The translations under genes and the position numbers were made by a program. From Burkholderia sp. Ax-1719 (GTDB lineage: Bacteria; Pseudomonadota; Gammaproteobacteria; Burkholderiales; Burkholderiaceae), in NCBI RefSeq assembly GCF_011753055.1, contig NZ_VWWJ01000016.1, positions 62,001-126,000 of the forward strand: DNA of 64,000 bases, written 5' to 3'. This document shows, in pieces, positions 1-9,439 of this stretch (its first letter is position 1; each line of letters starts with the position of its first letter). Under the pieces are notes generated by a model. That model made no database searches, was not told the DNA's origin, and worked only from the letters and a program-made list of their open reading frames with translations.

Positions 1-885
1 ACACCGGCTACGTTGTCGACTTAATGGCCGGGACTTCAGCTCAGGCCCACCGACTGGCGGTCGAAACGTGCGAATCACTGTTGAGACTTGGAAGGATTCG
101 CCGCGCGTACCGAGCCACTGGGAAATTGAACGTCCCCGCGCAAGTTGATTCCTTCCAGGTGGGTCGTCGAGATTCGCCTCAACTGTTCAGATTCCTGTGG
201 CTTGCCCATTGCAGACTGAATCTCTTCAAGACCGCGTTGCATATGAGTACTCAAGAAGAAAATCGCAATATTTCAAAACAGAATTACTAATCTACATGGT
301 TACTGATAGCCAAAAACATAGCCGAAACCCAGCACTGATGCTGATTCCGGTCATTTTGAGACGTCAACTCTCAGTGTAACCAAGCACGTCAAGATGGGGG
401 CGCTGGCCGCCTATGTCAAACTGCCATAGTGTGCCTGGAAAGCGAATAGATTTTTAGCCTCATCCGGCTAACTCGGGTTCCTGTTCTCGAATCGCGCGGA
501 TCAAGGAAATCGCGATAGATTCACGCAGTTCACAAAATTCGCACATCGCCGTTGTACGCATTCGCCACGCAGGCGGCGACGAGAAGATGCCGTATGGGCC
601 CCGCCGGGACACAAAGCATGCTTTTCATGCAGAGACTTGACCAACTGTCAGTGTGCAGAGTTGGTGAAGAGTGAAATGGAAACCTTACCGCACGTGACAT
701 GAGCCGGTGACCACCATATTGTTCTGTGCTTTGCCGTTGCTCAGAAATGCGCCGCCCGGACTGCCCTTGGCAACGCCGTGAGAGTTCGTCCTGCCTAACG
801 GCGTTGACATCACGCTGCCGCACCTATCGCGATAGAACCGGTCGGGGCGGCCTTCCAATTTGCTTCCGACCGGACGGGACACACC
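1..885. other. No supported gene
   Basis: Open frames here are short, lack convincing ribosome binding sites and resemble no family I recognise. A frame enters from the left edge and runs to base 290 (88 codons from its first ATG) but its composition is not persuasive. The only clear structure is the hairpin at 838-873 listed separately. Confidence 0.5.
838..873 (-). terminator. Possible terminator hairpin after pyruvate carboxylase
   Basis: CCGGTCGG (838-845) and CCGACCGG (866-873) form a perfect 8-bp inverted repeat with a 20-base loop, starting 12 bases past the pyc stop codon. No T tract follows, so it is at best a weak intrinsic terminator or an mRNA-end stabiliser. Confidence 0.35.
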
Positions 886-3800
886 TTAGCCGTTTGTCGC
901 CTCGAGTTCAATGAGGAGATCCTTTGCAGCCACGCGATCACCGGGCTGCACATGCACTGCAGCAATCACGCAGTCACGCTCGGCGGCAATGTGCGTCTCC
1001 ATCTTCATTGCCTCCATGGCGAACAGCGTGCTGCCAGCGCTTACGCGCTGCCCGGGCTGAACCGCAACACTCACGATTGAGCCAGGCATCGGTGCAGCGA
1101 CGTGCAGCGAATTTTCCAGGTCGGCAACCGTGCGCCCCTTACGCGCAGTCGCTACCTGAACTGCGCTGCGCTGTTCGACAAGGGCTGTGCGCGACTGACC
1201 GTTCAGTTCGAACTGGACTTTCACCATGCCTTCATTGACATCGGCGTGCTGCCCCTGCAACGAAACGAGCAGCGTCTTGCCTGCGTCAATATCGATGGCG
1301 ATCTCTTCCTGCGGTTGCAGACCATAGTAGAACGCCGTAGTGGGCAATACCGACGTGTCGCTGTACGCGCGCAGGTGTGCGTAGAAGTCAGCGGTCTGCT
1401 TCGGATACATGAGATAGGAGGCGAGCTGCCGGTCATCCAGCTGGTGCTCGCAGGTGGCCTCTCCGCGCACGCGCGCGGCGTCCAGATCGACCGGTGCGAT
1501 CTCGTCGCCCGGCCGGTACGGCGCCGGCGGTTCGCCGCGCAATACCTTGCGCGACAACTCCTCGGGAAAGCCGTCAGGCGGAAAACCCAACTCGCCCTTG
1601 AGCAGCGACACGACCGACTCGGGAAACGCGACCTCCTTTGCCGGATCGCAAACGTCCGCCGCGCTCAGGTCATTCGCCACCATCATAAGCGCCATGTCAC
1701 CCACCACTTTCGAGGTGGGCGTCACCTTGACGATATCGCCGAACATCCGGTTGACGTCCGCGTACGCGCGCGATACCTCGGTCCAGCGATGCTCGATGCC
1801 GAGCGAGCGCGCCTGTTCGCGCAGATTCGTATATTGTCCGCCCGGCATTTCGTGGCGGTAGACATCTGCCGTCCCTGCGCGGATCTCCGACTCGAAAGGC
1901 GCGTAGTAGCGACGCACCCCTTCCCAGTACATCGAAGCCTCATGCAGCCGATCGAGACTGAGTCCCGAATCGCGCTCCGTGCCCACGAGCGCGGCGGCAA
2001 TGCTGGAGAGGTTCGGCTGCGAGGTCAGGCCACTCATCGCATCGAGTGCGCCATCAACCGCATCGCAACCCGCCTGGATTGCGGCAAGTGCAGATGCCGC
2101 CGAAATGCCACTCGTGTCGTGGGTATGGAAGTGAACCGGCAGCCCGGTCTCCTCCTTGAGCGCCTTCACGAGCGCCGAAGCCGCTTGCGGACGGCAAATG
2201 CCCGCCATATCCTTAATGCCAAGGATATGCACGCCCGCGTGCTTGAGTTCGCGAGCGATGCCCACGTAATACTTGAGGTCGTACTTTGAACGTGTGGCGT
2301 CGAACAAATCGCCGGTGTAGCAAATCGCGCCCTCGCACAGCGCGCCGCTTTCGCGCACCGCGTCGATAGCGACGCGCATGTTGCGCACCCAGTTCAGCGA
2401 GTCGAACACGCGGAACACGTCCACGCCTGCACTCGCCGCCTGCTGCACGAAGAAGCGCACGACGTTATCCGCGTAGTTCGTGTAGCCCACCGCGTTCGAA
2501 CCGCGCAACAGCATCTGGAAAAGGATGTTGGGCACCTGCTCACGCAACTGCGCGAGACGCTGCCACGGGTCTTCCTTGAGAAAACGCAACGCCACGTCGA
2601 ACGTCGCTCCGCCCCAGCACTCCATTGAAAAGAGCTGGGGAAGTTCGCGCGCATAAAACGGCGCAATTGGCAGCATGTCAGCCGTGCGCATGCGCGTTGC
2701 GAACAGCGATTGGTGCGCGTCGCGCATCGTCGTGTCTGTCAGGAGCGCCTGCTTCTGGTCCAGCATCCATCGGGAGAAACCGTCAGCACCCAGCTCGCGC
2801 AGACGGTCGCGCGTGCCTGCGGGCAACGGCCTTGACGTGTCCACGTTCGCCAGCAGCGGCTTCGACATCGGCAACGCCGGAAGCGTGCGACCGGTCATCT
2901 CCGGGTGGCCATTCACACACGTCTCGCCCAGGTAGCGCAGCAGTTTGGTCGCGCGGTCGCGTCGCTTGGTAACCGCCAGCAACTCGGGTGTCAGATCGAT
3001 GAAGCGCGTCGTCACCTCGCCTTTGCCGAAAGCCGGATGGTTAATGACGTTCTCGAGAAACAGCAGGTTCGACGCGACACCCCGAATGCGAAATTCGCGC
3101 AACGCCCTGTCCATGCGGCGAATAGTTTCAGCCGAGGTAGGCGCCCAGGTTGTCACCTTAACCAACAGCGAGTCGTAGTACGGCGTGATTTCCGCGCCGC
3201 CATAGGCCGTCCCGGCATCGAGTCGCACGCCGAAACCCGATGCGCTGCGGTACGCCGTGAGCCGCCCATAGTCGGGGAGAAACCCGTTGTCGGGATCCTC
3301 GGTCGTGATCCGGCATTGCAGTGCATGGCCATTCAATGGAATGGACGCCTGAGCGGGAACGCCTGCCGTGCGTTCGACGATGTCGCCGCTCTCATGAACA
3401 ACGTCCTCAGCAACGCCAATTCGACCGCCCTCGGTAATCCTGATTTGTGCCTTGACGATGTCGACTCCGGTGATCATTTCCGTAACCGTGTGTTCGACCT
3501 GAATGCGCGGGTTCACCTCGATGAAATAGAACCGACCGCTGTCCGCATCCATCAGAAACTCAACCGTCCCCGCATGCGTATAGCCGACCGCTCGCATAAG
3601 ACGTAGCGCCGCTTCGCAAAGCTCGGCCCGACCCGCGTGGTCGAGGTACGGCGCTGGCGCGCGCTCGACAACTTTCTGGTTGCGTCGTTGCACCGTGCAG
3701 TCTCGCTCGTACAGGTGCACGATATTGCCGTGTGTGTCGCCAAGCACCTGTACTTCGACATGGCGCGCGTTGCGCACGAGTTTTTCTACGTAGACTTCGT

Positions 3801-4398
3801 CGTTGCCGAATGCCGCGAGCGCTTCGCGCCGTGCTGCGACCAACGACGTTTCGAGGTCCGACTCGCTCTCCAGAACACGCATACCGCGACCGCCACCGCC
3901 CCAACTCGCCTTTAGCATCAGCGGATATCCCACTTCCGCGGCCAATCGCTTGCATGTTTCGATGTCGAAGGGCAACGGGTCGGTGGCCGGCATCACCGAC
4001 ACGCCGGCAGCTATCGCGGCATTGCGCGCGGCAACCTTGTTGCCGAGCATGCGCATGACTTCGGGCGTCGGACCGATCCAGCGCATGCCCGCATCGATCA
4101 CGGCCTGTGCAAAATCCGGATTCTCGGAAAGGAAGCCGTAACCGGGATGGACAGCATCGACGTTTGCTTGTCTCGCGATCCGCAAGACGTCGTCGATGTC
4201 AAGATAAGCAGCAAGCGGCTTCTTGCCCTCGCCAACCAAATAGCTTTCGTCGGACTTGAAGCGATGCAGAGCCAGACGGTCTTCCTTCGAGTAGATTGCG
4301 ACCGTTCGAATGTCCATTTCCGCCGCAGCGCGCATCACCCTAATCGCGATCTCTGAGCGGTTGGCAATGAGCAATGACTTGATGGGTTTGTGGTTCAT
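886..4398 (-). CDS. pyc: Pyruvate carboxylase (single-chain)
   Basis: ATP- and biotin-dependent carboxylation of pyruvate to oxaloacetate, an anaplerotic cytoplasmic enzyme. The 1170-aa protein has the full order: N-terminal biotin carboxylase with ATP-grasp (starting KSLLIANRSEIAIRV), a central carboxyltransferase barrel (LLTDTTMRDAHQS), and a C-terminal biotinyl domain with the biotin-accepting EAMKM lysine near residue 1132. The frame is open upstream to 4455, but alignment to the family start favours the ATG at 4398 (MNHKPIKS). It lies 359 bp downstream of a PCC-domain gene on the same strand, so it may have its own promoter. With D-lactate dehydrogenase upstream it would convert lactate to oxaloacetate. 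A decayed copy of its 3' end lies at 30.5 kb. Confidence 0.96.
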   Translation of the reverse strand: MNHKPIKSLLIANRSEIAIRVMRAAAEMDIRTVAIYSKEDRLALHRFKSDESYLVGEGKKPLAAYLDIDDVLRIARQANVDAVHPGYGFLSENPDFAQAVIDAGMRWIGPTPEVMRMLGNKVAARNAAIAAGVSVMPATDPLPFDIETCKRLAAEVGYPLMLKASWGGGGRGMRVLESESDLETSLVAARREALAAFGNDEVYVEKLVRNARHVEVQVLGDTHGNIVHLYERDCTVQRRNQKVVERAPAPYLDHAGRAELCEAALRLMRAVGYTHAGTVEFLMDADSGRFYFIEVNPRIQVEHTVTEMITGVDIVKAQIRITEGGRIGVAEDVVHESGDIVERTAGVPAQASIPLNGHALQCRITTEDPDNGFLPDYGRLTAYRSASGFGVRLDAGTAYGGAEITPYYDSLLVKVTTWAPTSAETIRRMDRALREFRIRGVASNLLFLENVINHPAFGKGEVTTRFIDLTPELLAVTKRRDRATKLLRYLGETCVNGHPEMTGRTLPALPMSKPLLANVDTSRPLPAGTRDRLRELGADGFSRWMLDQKQALLTDTTMRDAHQSLFATRMRTADMLPIAPFYARELPQLFSMECWGGATFDVALRFLKEDPWQRLAQLREQVPNILFQMLLRGSNAVGYTNYADNVVRFFVQQAASAGVDVFRVFDSLNWVRNMRVAIDAVRESGALCEGAICYTGDLFDATRSKYDLKYYVGIARELKHAGVHILGIKDMAGICRPQAASALVKALKEETGLPVHFHTHDTSGISAASALAAIQAGCDAVDGALDAMSGLTSQPNLSSIAAALVGTERDSGLSLDRLHEASMYWEGVRRYYAPFESEIRAGTADVYRHEMPGGQYTNLREQARSLGIEHRWTEVSRAYADVNRMFGDIVKVTPTSKVVGDMALMMVANDLSAADVCDPAKEVAFPESVVSLLKGELGFPPDGFPEELSRKVLRGEPPAPYRPGDEIAPVDLDAARVRGEATCEHQLDDRQLASYLMYPKQTADFYAHLRAYSDTSVLPTTAFYYGLQPQEEIAIDIDAGKTLLVSLQGQHADVNEGMVKVQFELNGQSRTALVEQRSAVQVATARKGRTVADLENSLHVAAPMPGSIVSVAVQPGQRVSAGSTLFAMEAMKMETHIAAERDCVIAAVHVQPGDRVAAKDLLIELEATNG

Positions 4399-4757
4399 GA
4401 TATTTGCGCTCGGGTCGAACAGGTCGAATCGGACAGGGTCAAAAACAGGGAGCATCGAACCCCATCAACGATTGTGGCGGAGATGAGCCCACTACAACAA
4501 CGCCGAAGAGGAAGAAGCTAGTAATCAGAAATGCGCACTCCAACGAGACGTCTGGGAAGCCGCCACAATGGAGCAAGCGCCATGGCATGCGCAAACGCAG
4601 GAGCGAAGTCAATGTAGCATCGCTAAGCAAACGACCGTGCGAGTCGTCAAGACTCAACGTCTCTTACGTCTGTGTCTCCAAATCCGCGGGCGACGCCTTG
4701 CGAACAATATGCAGCGCTCTAGGCAAACGAAGCGGAGCTTCGAAGGAAAACTGGCAT
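4399..4757. promoter_or_regulatory. Spacer upstream of pyc, no gene seen
   Basis: A 359-bp gap between pyc and the upstream PCC-domain gene. I see no convincing ORF, and neither the IclR-type nor the TGGCA-type operator found elsewhere in the window. It presumably holds the pyc promoter. Confidence 0.35.
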
Positions 4758-5186
4758 TCAATGGATCGATTGGACTTCCCATTCCTGAAAAGTCACCTCG
4801 ATCGTAATGAACGAGAGGTTCGACCCGCGACGAAGGCGCCCGGCATACATCTGCCCCTGCGGATCCGCGACCGTTGCAGACAATAAAGCATTAACTTCGT
4901 CACCCGCGCGAGATACGACTTCGCCGGAAACGTTGAGAATCTCAACCCCAGGCCCCTTCACCGTCACTACATGTTCGTCGTCTGGCGCTCCGAATGCCAA
5001 GTTCGCGTCAATGAGACTACCCACGACGCCGCGGACTACCGCGCGCTTGATGCCAAGTTCTTTGCAAAGCGCTTCAACAGCGCAGGTCAAATCTTCATTA
5101 GGCCGCACTCGCGCAACAACGAGTCGTCCAAAGCGGCCCGTCTCAACCGTGACTTGCTCTGCGGATTGGAAAGTCGTCGTATTCAT
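4758..5186 (-). CDS. PCC/DUF296-domain protein
   Basis: A 142-aa protein that fits the PCC (plants and prokaryotes conserved, DUF296) fold: it opens with an amphipathic strand, has the LGIKRAVVRGVVGSL segment and a later stretch ending in LSFITIEVTF. In plants this domain is part of AT-hook proteins; bacterial versions are mostly uncharacterised. Its start overlaps the stop of the upstream gene by 4 bases (ATGA), implying translational coupling. The pair probably works together. It sits at the end of an apparent lactate/acyl-CoA operon; the biochemical role is not known. Confidence 0.75.
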   Translation of the reverse strand: MNTTTFQSAEQVTVETGRFGRLVVARVRPNEDLTCAVEALCKELGIKRAVVRGVVGSLIDANLAFGAPDDEHVVTVKGPGVEILNVSGEVVSRAGDEVNALLSATVADPQGQMYAGRLRRGSNLSFITIEVTFQEWEVQSIH

Positions 5187-5767
5187 GATAGTTGTACCGG
5201 TGCTAGAAGGTTGAAGGTAGTCTCATCATCTGGACCTGCGACGAAGTCCACTGCGGCGAACAACGTCAGTCGGATCTGCAGCCCGGTTGCACCTGCGACG
5301 CTTTCCGTGAGGATTATGTGACCGCCATGCTGATGGCCGCTCGAATCGACGAATCCGCCATGACAGTGCAGGATGCGCGCACCGTCGGACAGATGCCCAA
5401 TATTTATCGATGAGACAACAAGCGTAGATTCCCCGTCTACAAGTCTTGGCGCTCCGTACACGTACGGTTTGACCCCCTCGGTTGCTCGTGTCATCACGTG
5501 ATATTGGACCCGACTGAAGCCTCCAGAGGTGATGCGACCGCAGCCACCGCGCTCGCCGATGCGGTCAAGGGCCACATTGACTACGGCGCCGATGTTCTGT
5601 TCTGCGCCGACGGTAATACAGATGTCACGGCTTGGGGCGTTGCTCTCAACTTTGAGAACACGCAAGCCCGTGGCCGGTCCGGGGTGTACAAAGGTGCTGT
5701 GCGCTCCGGCTCCACGCCCCTCAGCTTGCAGTTCCAATCGTCTCGCGTTCGGATCTCGCTCCTTCAT
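5183..5767 (-). CDS. Second PCC/DUF296-like protein
   Basis: A 194-aa product starting at the ATG at 5767, where AGGAGACC lies about 8 bases upstream; the longer frame to 5875 lacks such a site. The segment LHCHGGFVDSSGHQHGGH resembles the histidine-rich metal-binding part of the PCC fold, and the N-terminal half has a related beta-rich pattern. Coupled by a 4-base overlap to the shorter PCC protein downstream, so the two may form a hetero-oligomer. The family call is moderate; the function is unknown. It could be a metal-dependent enzyme rather than a DNA-binding protein. Confidence 0.65.
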   Translation of the reverse strand: MKERDPNARRLELQAEGRGAGAHSTFVHPGPATGLRVLKVESNAPSRDICITVGAEQNIGAVVNVALDRIGERGGCGRITSGGFSRVQYHVMTRATEGVKPYVYGAPRLVDGESTLVVSSINIGHLSDGARILHCHGGFVDSSGHQHGGHIILTESVAGATGLQIRLTLFAAVDFVAGPDDETTFNLLAPVQLS

Positions 5768-5938
5768 TAGTAGGTCTCCTGGGATTGCGCGCTTTTGGCG
5801 CAGGCGTACGTGCACACCTTCTAGTGCACGACCGCAGTTAATGACCCGCCGGGGTTTTCCCAACCGACGGTCCATGACTGAAGCCTGAAACCGGCGTCTT
5901 TTGGATTCCGGTAATCAGACTCCGCTTACTTCTAGGCG

Positions 5939-6883
5939 CTAGATCCTCGCCGGGTGCAGCAGTGTGAGTAGCGCCGTCAGCGAAAGCAGCGAACCCAATG
6001 TCGAGTACAGAATGGTCTGCGACGCAACAGCGGCCTCGCGCCGGTAAAACTCAGCCAACATGTACGGACCGGTACCCGTCGGTAGCGCCGACAGTAGTAC
6101 CGCCATCTCACGAATCGGCGATGGTAGGTGTAGTACCGGTCCCGCGATTACCCAAGTAAGCAGTGGCTGTGCGAAGACCTTTACGAGTGCAAGCCTTGCC
6201 GCCTTCCCCTGCGCACCGAAGCCCTTCCGGTTGTCCACGAAGAACGCACCAAGGCTAACTAGTGCGCAAGGACTTGCTGCGTCTCCGAGCAGGCGCAGAG
6301 TCGAGTCGATGCTTGAAGGCATCCTTAGGCCCGAGGCCGCAAACAGTGCACCCAGAACGGGCGCGATCATGAGGGGGTTCTTCGCTAGGGACTTGCCAAC
6401 TGCTAGCAGCGGGCTGCCCTGTCTCGTCTCACCCAGCATGCCAATTTCCATCAGGATGACGGCTAGTCCGAAGAGCACGCAAGCAGTCAAAACAGCCGCG
6501 ATTGTGGTAGGCACGAGACTCGCCGGACCGAACACCAACATCAGCAATGGGAAACCCACATAGGCTGTGTTCGGATAGGACGCACAGATTGCGTCAATAC
6601 TGGAATCGGCCAGATGCCTACGCTGTAGCAACTGTGCGACAAGAACGACCGCAAAGATAACCGCGCCTGCAATTGCGAATGCAGCAATAAACCCTGGCTG
6701 CGCGAGTTCCGACGTCGAAGAATGGCTTACCGCATCGAAGAGCAGTGCTGGCAGCCCTAGCCAGATAACGAAACGGTTTAGTTCTGAAGCAGCGGTCGGG
6801 CCGAGGAAATTCCGCTTGCGGCAGATGAAGCCGGCAAGCACCAATCCGAAGATAGGCAACAATGTGCCGAGAGTCGAAAGCAT
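5939..6883 (-). CDS. AEC-family (auxin efflux carrier) transporter
   Basis: A 314-aa integral membrane protein with about ten hydrophobic segments. The N-terminus (TLLPIFGLVLAGFICRK) and the pattern FPLLMLVFG and ALPTGTGPYMLAEFY are typical of the AEC family, which includes MdcF-type organic acid carriers. It lies 76 bp downstream of D-lactate dehydrogenase on the same strand, so a monocarboxylate such as lactate is a plausible substrate (inference). The ribosome binding site is weak. Substrate and transport direction cannot be read from sequence. Confidence 0.85.
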   Translation of the reverse strand: MLSTLGTLLPIFGLVLAGFICRKRNFLGPTAASELNRFVIWLGLPALLFDAVSHSSTSELAQPGFIAAFAIAGAVIFAVVLVAQLLQRRHLADSSIDAICASYPNTAYVGFPLLMLVFGPASLVPTTIAAVLTACVLFGLAVILMEIGMLGETRQGSPLLAVGKSLAKNPLMIAPVLGALFAASGLRMPSSIDSTLRLLGDAASPCALVSLGAFFVDNRKGFGAQGKAARLALVKVFAQPLLTWVIAGPVLHLPSPIREMAVLLSALPTGTGPYMLAEFYRREAAVASQTILYSTLGSLLSLTALLTLLHPARI

Positions 6884-6959
6884 TTTTTATCTGGATGTCA
6901 GGACCTGAATTCTCCGCCGATGAGTCAACGAAATGCGCAGCCAACGGCGAGGCAACCTC

Positions 6960-8708
6960 TCACGCGACGACCGCCTCTCGTTCGCTTGGCTCCCGATAGT
7001 TTGCGAACTTGGACGTCTGCCCGATACCGGGGTTCATGCAGTTGCAAGGGTCGAGTTCCTGATAGAAAGCCGCAAGACCCGCCTCGGCTTTATATAGATG
7101 TCCTACGTTGTGCTCGGCTGGGTACTTCGCACCACGTTTATCGCAGATGTCCAAAAGTTCATGTTCCAGTTCCAGACAGTCCCCCCCCTTCTTCACGATG
7201 TAGTCTTGATGGAAGACATGGCAGAAGAAGTGGCCGTAGTACAGCTTCAGCACAAAGTTTTTGTCGAGCTCCGGCGGTAGGTGCTCCAACCACTGCCTGT
7301 CGTTTCGCCGCAGCGCAATATCTAGCGCCACGATGTCCTCGACCCTTCGACGATGAACTGCGCGATATCGGACTGCCGCACTAGCTGCAACAAATCGGTG
7401 GAGAAACGCCTTGCTAGCCTCAATTCGAGTGCATTCAAAGTAGTCCGCATCGGCTGACCCGCGAGTAGCCTCCAGATAGGTCCGGACCTCGTCTGCCGCG
7501 CTGCCGGAGACCTTTATCATGAGGTGATGCTCGTAACGCTCACGAAAATCCTGCATGCGCTCCGGCAAATGATTCGGCAACAGGTAGCTGATCCACTGCA
7601 GAATCCGGTCGGACACGCCCTCATTTGAGAATCCCAGCCGGCCAAGCGCCGAATCAAACCAGTTCTTCGCGGCGAAAAGCGATGGCAATCGCCGCGTGCC
7701 GAGACGCTCGATCGCTACGAACATATCCTTCCCGTACTTTGCAGCCATATCGTAAGCATCGCGGTGCAGATACTCACCTGCAATTGGAAGCTCTGAACTG
7801 TTGGTGAGCATGTGCCGACGGACATCTGTCAGGTACCTAGTTTCGTTGGTACCGATATAAAAGACACTAGTCGCCTTCTCCGCGACGAACGTGTCAAGAC
7901 GGACGGCAAACACCATGAGTTTTCCGGCCGATCCCGATGCCTCACGAAGACGGAGCGGGTCGGCGTTGTATCGAGCCGGAGTGTCCGCGTCAACATCTCT
8001 GACGTGGTCTGCATAGGTGTGGTCTGACGCCACCCTATTGGCTCCAATTAAGTCGTGTTCGCTGAAGGCCCCCCTTTCGAGGCGACGGAGCGTTTCCTCA
8101 GGAGACGAGCCAAGCTCAATGCCAAGATGGTTGACAAGATGCACGCGACCCGTAGCGTCCACCTGAGCGTATAACGCCAGCTCCGTATATGCTGGCCCAC
8201 GCCGGACGAGGGAGCCTCCGGAATTGTTGCAAACCCCTCCAATAACGGACGCGCCGATGCATGAAGAGCCGATCACAGAATGAGGTTCGCGCCCCAACGG
8301 TTTAAGCGCACGCTCGAGTTGATCAAGGGTTGTACCCGCCAGGCAAACAACCTGCTCGCCGCCCGAAAGGAGATGGAGCCCACGGATGCGTGTCGTGTTG
8401 ATGACCACGACATCGCGCCCGTAGTCATTACCGTGCGGAGTAGAGCCACCGGTTAGTCCGGTATTCGAGGCTTGGGTGATGACAATGGCGTTATGCTGCA
8501 CGCAGGTGACGAGGGTACGCCACATTTCGACAAGCGAGCCCGGGCGGACAACCGCGAGTGCAAGGCCGCCCCCAAACCGAAATCCATTGGTGTAACGGCG
8601 AGTCCCCCTCTCACCAGTAAGTACGTTGCGCTCCCCCGCGATGACGCGTAGAGATTGCAGGAGGTCGCGAGCAGCACGACCTTGTGACTTATCCTGGATG
8701 ACTTCCAT
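6960..8708 (-). CDS. dld: D-lactate dehydrogenase, quinone-dependent
   Basis: An FAD enzyme that oxidises D-lactate to pyruvate and feeds electrons to quinone at the inner face of the membrane. The 582-aa length matches Dld of Escherichia coli (571 aa), and the block NTGLTGGSTPHGNDY followed by SVIGSSCIGASVIGG and GPAYTELALYAQ is diagnostic. The C-terminal half carries the D-lactate dehydrogenase membrane-binding domain. Start at 8708 with AGGA six bases upstream. It begins 1 base after the stop of the 61-aa gene. Pyruvate made here could feed the pyruvate carboxylase downstream. Confidence 0.95.
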   Translation of the reverse strand: MEVIQDKSQGRAARDLLQSLRVIAGERNVLTGERGTRRYTNGFRFGGGLALAVVRPGSLVEMWRTLVTCVQHNAIVITQASNTGLTGGSTPHGNDYGRDVVVINTTRIRGLHLLSGGEQVVCLAGTTLDQLERALKPLGREPHSVIGSSCIGASVIGGVCNNSGGSLVRRGPAYTELALYAQVDATGRVHLVNHLGIELGSSPEETLRRLERGAFSEHDLIGANRVASDHTYADHVRDVDADTPARYNADPLRLREASGSAGKLMVFAVRLDTFVAEKATSVFYIGTNETRYLTDVRRHMLTNSSELPIAGEYLHRDAYDMAAKYGKDMFVAIERLGTRRLPSLFAAKNWFDSALGRLGFSNEGVSDRILQWISYLLPNHLPERMQDFRERYEHHLMIKVSGSAADEVRTYLEATRGSADADYFECTRIEASKAFLHRFVAASAAVRYRAVHRRRVEDIVALDIALRRNDRQWLEHLPPELDKNFVLKLYYGHFFCHVFHQDYIVKKGGDCLELEHELLDICDKRGAKYPAEHNVGHLYKAEAGLAAFYQELDPCNCMNPGIGQTSKFANYREPSEREAVVA

Positions 8709-8709
8709 A

Positions 8710-8895
8710 TCAGTTCCTGCAATCAGTACGCTGGCCAGTTTTCATGGACTTGTGCATGCAGAGTTCGTCGAACGGGTCATGGCACGAAATCGCGCAGAGA
8801 AACTCGAATCGATCCAATGGACTCATTTCCTTCAGTTTGAGGCTGTGAACGCGCACACCGTTCCAATACACGTCGTCGTCTTTGAACTCCAGCAT
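8710..8895 (-). CDS. Small conserved-looking protein in the dld operon
   Basis: A 61-aa ORF fitted tightly between the gamma carbonic anhydrase (19-bp gap) and dld (1-bp gap), with GGAG six bases before the ATG. These features make it a real gene. The sequence begins MLEFKDDDVYWNGVRVHSL and contains four cysteines and two histidines (CAISCHD, ELCMHK, TDCRN). I do not recognise a family. A metal-binding or redox accessory role for Dld is only a guess from position and composition. Confidence 0.6.
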   Translation of the reverse strand: MLEFKDDDVYWNGVRVHSLKLKEMSPLDRFEFLCAISCHDPFDELCMHKSMKTGQRTDCRN

Positions 8896-8914
8896 GCAGA
8901 TCTCCAGATACCAA

Positions 8915-9439
8915 TTACCACTCGCGATTCAGTTCGGTGCGATAGCGTTCCGCCCGCTCGCGATATTCTGCGGCGTTCGCCTCGATGAAAGCCGCTTCCC
9001 CATCAGTCAATGCGCGTAATGCTTTTGCAGGACTGCCAAGAATCAAATGGGAACCATCAAAAATTTTTCCCTGCGCGATCAGCGAGGCAGCGCCTACCAT
9101 ACATCGTGGCCCGACATGTGCACCATTGAGCACGACGGCCTGAATTCCGATGAGGCTGCCGCTACCAATGCGGCACCCGTGAAGCATGGCCATATGTCCA
9201 ACTGACACTGATTCTCCAACAAATACAGGGAATCCAGGGTCAGCATGAATGATTGCGCCATCCTGAACATTCGCGTTTTCGCCAATGACAATTTTTGCGT
9301 TGTCGCCACGAATAATGGCGCCGGGCCAAACTGAAGCACCTTGGCGAATCTCAACGTCTCCAATCACGATCGCATGTGAGGAAACGTACGCATCAGGATG
9401 AACTACTGGACGCAAGTCGCCGAAACTGTACCCTGCCAC
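8915..9439 (-). CDS. Gamma carbonic anhydrase family protein
   Basis: A left-handed beta-helix (hexapeptide repeat) protein of 174 aa. The three metal-ligand histidines are present in the expected pattern: IIHADPG and VGHMAMLHGC. Relatives such as PaaY act on acyl-CoA thioesters, others hydrate CO2. I chose the GTG at 9439, which overlaps the stop of the acyl-CoA ligase (TAGTG) and gives the usual family length; the frame to 9562 would run into that gene. In this operon, next to a ligase and a thiolase, either a thioesterase-like or a bicarbonate-supplying role is possible. Confidence 0.85.
   Translation of the reverse strand: MAGYSFGDLRPVVHPDAYVSSHAIVIGDVEIRQGASVWPGAIIRGDNAKIVIGENANVQDGAIIHADPGFPVFVGESVSVGHMAMLHGCRIGSGSLIGIQAVVLNGAHVGPRCMVGAASLIAQGKIFDGSHLILGSPAKALRALTDGEAAFIEANAAEYRERAERYRTELNREW

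Noticed and set aside
24..290. 88-codon plus-strand ORF at the left edge
   Set aside because: No ribosome binding site, no family resemblance and unconvincing composition.
1102..2289. Long plus-strand frame of 395 codons
   Set aside because: It lies entirely opposite pyruvate carboxylase, whose domains are unmistakable; a GC-rich antisense shadow.
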